From Bog-950 sp964631835 (lineage in GTDB: Bacteria > Bacteroidota > Bacteroidia > Chitinophagales > LD1), in the NCBI GenBank assembly GCA_964631835.1, contig CAZWAD010000005.1, forward strand, positions 62,001-126,000: a stretch of DNA of 64,000 nt, written 5' to 3'. The translations under genes were made by a program, and so were the position numbers. Below, piece by piece: positions 61,659 to 64,000 of the stretch. A model generated the notes under the pieces. The model searched no databases. It saw nothing but the letters and a program-made list of their open reading frames with translations, and was not told the DNA's origin. The first letter of the stretch is position 1; every line of letters starts with the position of its first letter.

Positions 61659-62186
61659 TTACCATTTAACTAATGCCCTCTGAAAAATATCGTCAACTAA
61701 TTGCCGGTTAATTTCATCAATCAGCCGGTCCTCAACCGTTGTAATATTTTCAGTAGAGGGAACCTGCGCATAACGCGAAAAACTTTCCGTCCATTTATCT
61801 TTTTCATCTTTCGTGTTTGTAAAATTCACCTGTACTGTAATAGTAAGCTTGTTCAGTCCGCTGGTTGCTCCTGCTACAGGGGCATCACTGGTATAAGTAT
61901 AACCTGTAATTGCTCCGCTAAATTGTAAATCGCCTTCGCGGGTGGCTTGTTTTAAATTCCCTTCGGTTTGGAACTTAAGTTTCAGCCTGTCGGTAAAAGT
62001 TTGAGGAAGAGAAGCAGGGCCGTTGTTGGCACGGTTTTGAAAAAGCTCTGCCGAAAATGTGTGGATGTCGGGCGGAATATTAGCACCGGTAAAAGAATAT
62101 ACCTTGCAGGACGACAAAAATGAAGAAACAGCAAAAAGCACGAGGTAAAGGGAAGACAATAAACAGACGGCTGAAGACCTCTTCAA
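61659..62186 (-). CDS. lptE: LptE-family lipoprotein
   Basis: 175 residues, TTG start. Lipoprotein signal with Cys27 (FLSSCKVYS), then YSFTGANIPPDIHTFSAELFQNRANNGPASLPQTFTDRLKLKFQTE, the opening of the LptE fold. TITVQVNFTNTKDEKDKWTESFSRYAQV and IDEINRQLVDDIFQRALVKW are characteristic. With LptD it completes lipopolysaccharide transport to the outer membrane. Ends close to the TPR-like gene's start (28 bp). Confidence 0.85.
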   Translation of the reverse strand: MKRSSAVCLLSSLYLVLFAVSSFLSSCKVYSFTGANIPPDIHTFSAELFQNRANNGPASLPQTFTDRLKLKFQTEGNLKQATREGDLQFSGAITGYTYTSDAPVAGATSGLNKLTITVQVNFTNTKDEKDKWTESFSRYAQVPSTENITTVEDRLIDEINRQLVDDIFQRALVKW

Positions 62187-62201
62187 ATGGGTTGTTTTAA
62201 A

Positions 62202-63419
62202 TCAAATCTCAATATTATACTCCTGAATTTTCCTATAGAGCGTACGCTCTGAAATTCCCAAATCATTAGCAGCATTTTTTCTTCTGTTCCTGTGTTTTTT
62301 CAAAGCTTTAATTATCAACTCCCTTTCCTTGTCGGCAATAGAAAGCGATTCCTCCACAGTTTCTGATTCGGTAAAGTTCTTTTTATCCTGAATCACAAAC
62401 GGCTGCTGCGCAGTCGGCTGCGAAATAATAAACGGCTGATTGCTGTTTGTATTGCCTGCAATGGAGTGAACCGGCTCCCCGCTTATTTGTTGTTTGGTAA
62501 CACCATATACAAATTGCTTCAAATCATTCAAATCCTGCTTTAAATCGAAAATGAGCTTGTATAAAATTTCTCGCTCGGTAAAATTGCTTCCCCCGGTCTG
62601 ATAACGGGCTTCGGCTAAAGCCGGCAAGCGGCTATCGGTAATGTCCGGAACAATTTCTGCCAGCTCTTTAGAGGTTACTTCTTTATCGCCAGCTAAAATG
62701 GAAACCTGCTCAGCCACATTTTTAAGTTGGCGCACATTACCTGGCCAGGGATATTTTATAAGAAGTTCTTTAGCATCATCCGTAAGTTTTACAGAAGGTA
62801 TCCTGTGTTTCTCTGAAAAGTCGGAAGAAAATTTTCGGAAGAGAAGAAATATGTCTTCGCCTCTTTCGCGCAGAGGTGGTATATAAACCGGAACGGTGGA
62901 AAGGCGGTAATAAAGGTCCTCACGAAACTTACCTGCCCGGACAGCTTCTTGTAAATTCACATTGGAAGCGGCAATTAACCGTATGTCGGTTTTCGCTACT
63001 TTGCTGGAACCCACGCGGATATATTCACCGGTTTCAAGTACTCGAAGCAGCCGTGCCTGGGTGCCGTGAGGAAGTTCACCGATTTCATCGAGAAAAATGG
63101 TTCCACCGTTTACAGTTTCAAAATATCCTTTACGCGCTTCGTGCGCACCGGTAAACGAGCCTTTCTCATGTCCGAAGAGTTCGGAATCAATAGTGCCTTC
63201 GGGTATTGCTCCGCAATTAACAGCAATAAACGGATTATGCTTTCTGGCCCCAAGCTGGTGAATGATATGAGAAAAAACTTCTTTACCTACACCGCTCTCC
63301 CCGCTGATAAGAACGGTTAGGTCTGTTCCTGCTACTCTTTCTGCAATGCTGATAGCATGGTTGAGCGCGGGAGAATTACCGATAATTCCAAAACGATTTT
63401 TTATTGATTGAATTTCCAT
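62202..63419 (-). CDS. Sigma-54-dependent transcriptional activator
   Basis: 405 residues without a receiver domain. AAA+ central domain: Walker A SGESGVGKE (about 39-47), the GAFTGA loop as GSFTGA (about 93-98), Walker B GGTIFLDEIGELP, and arginine fingers in FREDLYYRLSTVPVYIPPLRERGEDI. C-terminal Fis-type HTH (ELIIKALKKHRNRRKNAANDLGISERTLYRKIQEY). It activates sigma-54 promoters. Its operon position with miaB, lptE and secG is conserved in Bacteroidota. The lptE gene starts 15 bp after its stop. Confidence 0.93.
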   Translation of the reverse strand: MEIQSIKNRFGIIGNSPALNHAISIAERVAGTDLTVLISGESGVGKEVFSHIIHQLGARKHNPFIAVNCGAIPEGTIDSELFGHEKGSFTGAHEARKGYFETVNGGTIFLDEIGELPHGTQARLLRVLETGEYIRVGSSKVAKTDIRLIAASNVNLQEAVRAGKFREDLYYRLSTVPVYIPPLRERGEDIFLLFRKFSSDFSEKHRIPSVKLTDDAKELLIKYPWPGNVRQLKNVAEQVSILAGDKEVTSKELAEIVPDITDSRLPALAEARYQTGGSNFTEREILYKLIFDLKQDLNDLKQFVYGVTKQQISGEPVHSIAGNTNSNQPFIISQPTAQQPFVIQDKKNFTESETVEESLSIADKERELIIKALKKHRNRRKNAANDLGISERTLYRKIQEYNIEI

Positions 63420-63422
63420 TTT

Positions 63423-64000
63423 CTAATTTGCTGATTGACCGATTAACGTTGCTGCTGTACAATCTGTAACTTTTATTTGGACATAATCACCGGGTTTCAG
63501 ATTCCCTTTGGGGAAAACGATAACCTGGTTCTGAGTATTTCTTCCAAATAACTGCTCTTTGCTTTTGTATGATATTCCTTCCACCAACACTTCGTACACG
63601 TTTCCGATTTGCTTCTTGTTGTTCTCGTGTGAATGTTTCATTTGCAAATCAACCACTTCCTGCAACCTTCTTTTCTTCACATTTTCAGGAATGTCATCCT
63701 TGTATTTTTTGGCAGCCAATGTTCCCGGGCGCTCACTGTAAAAAAACATATAAGCCATGCTGAACCTTACATCCTCCAAAAGTGAAATAGTATCCTGATG
63801 CTCCTCTTCAGTTTCTGTACAAAAACCAGTGATAATATCGGTTGAAATGGCGGCTTCGGGAACAATATGCCTTATGGCTTCAATTCGCTTCAAATACCAT
63901 TCGCGGGTATAGGTTCGGTTCATCATTTCCAGAATCCGCGAATTACCCGATTGAACAGGCAGGTGAACGTACTTGCAGATATTGTGGTACTTAGCCATAA
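63423..64000 (-). CDS. miaB: tRNA-2-methylthio-N6-dimethylallyladenosine synthase, C-terminal part (5' end outside window)
   Basis: About 192 residues of a radical SAM methylthiotransferase; the frame is open to the window edge. Seen: KYVHLPVQSGNSRILEMMNRTYTREWYL, ISTDIITGFCTETEEEHQDTISLLEDVRF, FFYSERPGTLAAKKY, and a C-terminal TRAM domain (EVLVEGISYKSKEQLFGRNTQNQVIVFP and DYVQIKVTDCTAATLIG). The cluster-binding Cys motifs are upstream. MiaB adds the methylthio group at A37 of tRNAs. The sigma-54 activator starts 3 bp after its stop. Confidence 0.93.
   Translation of the reverse strand, partial: MAKYHNICKYVHLPVQSGNSRILEMMNRTYTREWYLKRIEAIRHIVPEAAISTDIITGFCTETEEEHQDTISLLEDVRFSMAYMFFYSERPGTLAAKKYKDDIPENVKKRRLQEVVDLQMKHSHENNKKQIGNVYEVLVEGISYKSKEQLFGRNTQNQVIVFPKGNLKPGDYVQIKVTDCTAATLIGQSAN

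Overview
The window looks like a chromosomal contig from a Bacteroidota bacterium, probably a free-living Chitinophagales- or Sphingobacteriales-like lineage. The evidence is: an FtsZ C-terminal tail ending in the Bacteroidota-type NNSFLHDNVD; several proteins with type IX secretion (T9SS) C-terminal domains; a PorP/SprF protein; serine palmitoyltransferase; the conserved block miaB / sigma-54 activator / lptE / secG; and promoters of the Bacteroidota type (-33 TTTG, -7 TAnnTTTG, here very often TATATTTG) with weak ribosome binding sites. No phage genes, transposases, rRNA or CRISPR were seen. One tRNA (Lys, TTT) is present.

Layout. 1-3.5 kb: end of ftsZ, a GNAT, an alpha/beta hydrolase, sua5 and ribE. 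3.5-11.5 kb: two very large secreted proteins with type B T9SS sorting domains (one in front of ribE, one an eight-PKD protein), then a small XRE regulator and PorP/SprF. 11.9-15.9 kb: a tandem-AAA SpoVK/CbbX-like ATPase, a Nudix hydrolase and an EEP-fold lipoprotein. 16.0-19.4 kb: the most unusual part, a minus-strand run of short genes (EthD-like, WapI-like, a 58-residue ORF, an Imm33-like protein, a T9SS cargo protein), each followed by a long imperfect palindrome with GTTAGC/GCTAAC-type cores. The 5' end of a cassette is complementary to the 3' core of the same cassette. This is the signature of mobile integron gene cassettes with attC sites, here as an integrase-less cluster (CALIN). 19.7-22.3 kb: a hypothetical protein, a 20-unit 21-bp minisatellite and an XRE coiled-coil regulator with a strong promoter and palindromic operators.

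22.1-26.6 kb: hom and metX (Thr/Met pathway), a DUF2167 membrane protein, a small membrane protein and a UbiA-like protein. 26.6-31.9 kb: an acyltransferase divergent from a complete, overlapping bioB-F-D-A operon. 32-37.2 kb: a secreted protein with a regulatory-like beta domain, aroQ, xerD and a large beta-propeller T9SS cargo. 37.3-43.8 kb: sufBCDSE (minus strand), a methyltransferase and an Rrf2 regulator with four cysteines; a perfect inverted repeat beside the sufB -7 box is a candidate operator.

43.9-51.9 kb: AIM24-like protein, DUF421 protein, a thioesterase, a degenerate M16-OmpA fusion, aspartate kinase, GNAT, class 1 fructose-bisphosphatase and a small type-B T9SS cargo. 52-54.9 kb: serine palmitoyltransferase with an uncharacterised partner (sphingolipid synthesis), and tRNA-Lys with its own promoter and terminator. 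54.9-59.9 kb: a large lipoprotein with a DUF5723-like beta-barrel partner and a GT39-like glycosyltransferase. 60-64 kb: secG, a TPR-like protein, lptE, a sigma-54 activator and the 3' part of miaB, which runs off the window.

Function calls rest on motif reading only; no database searches were run.
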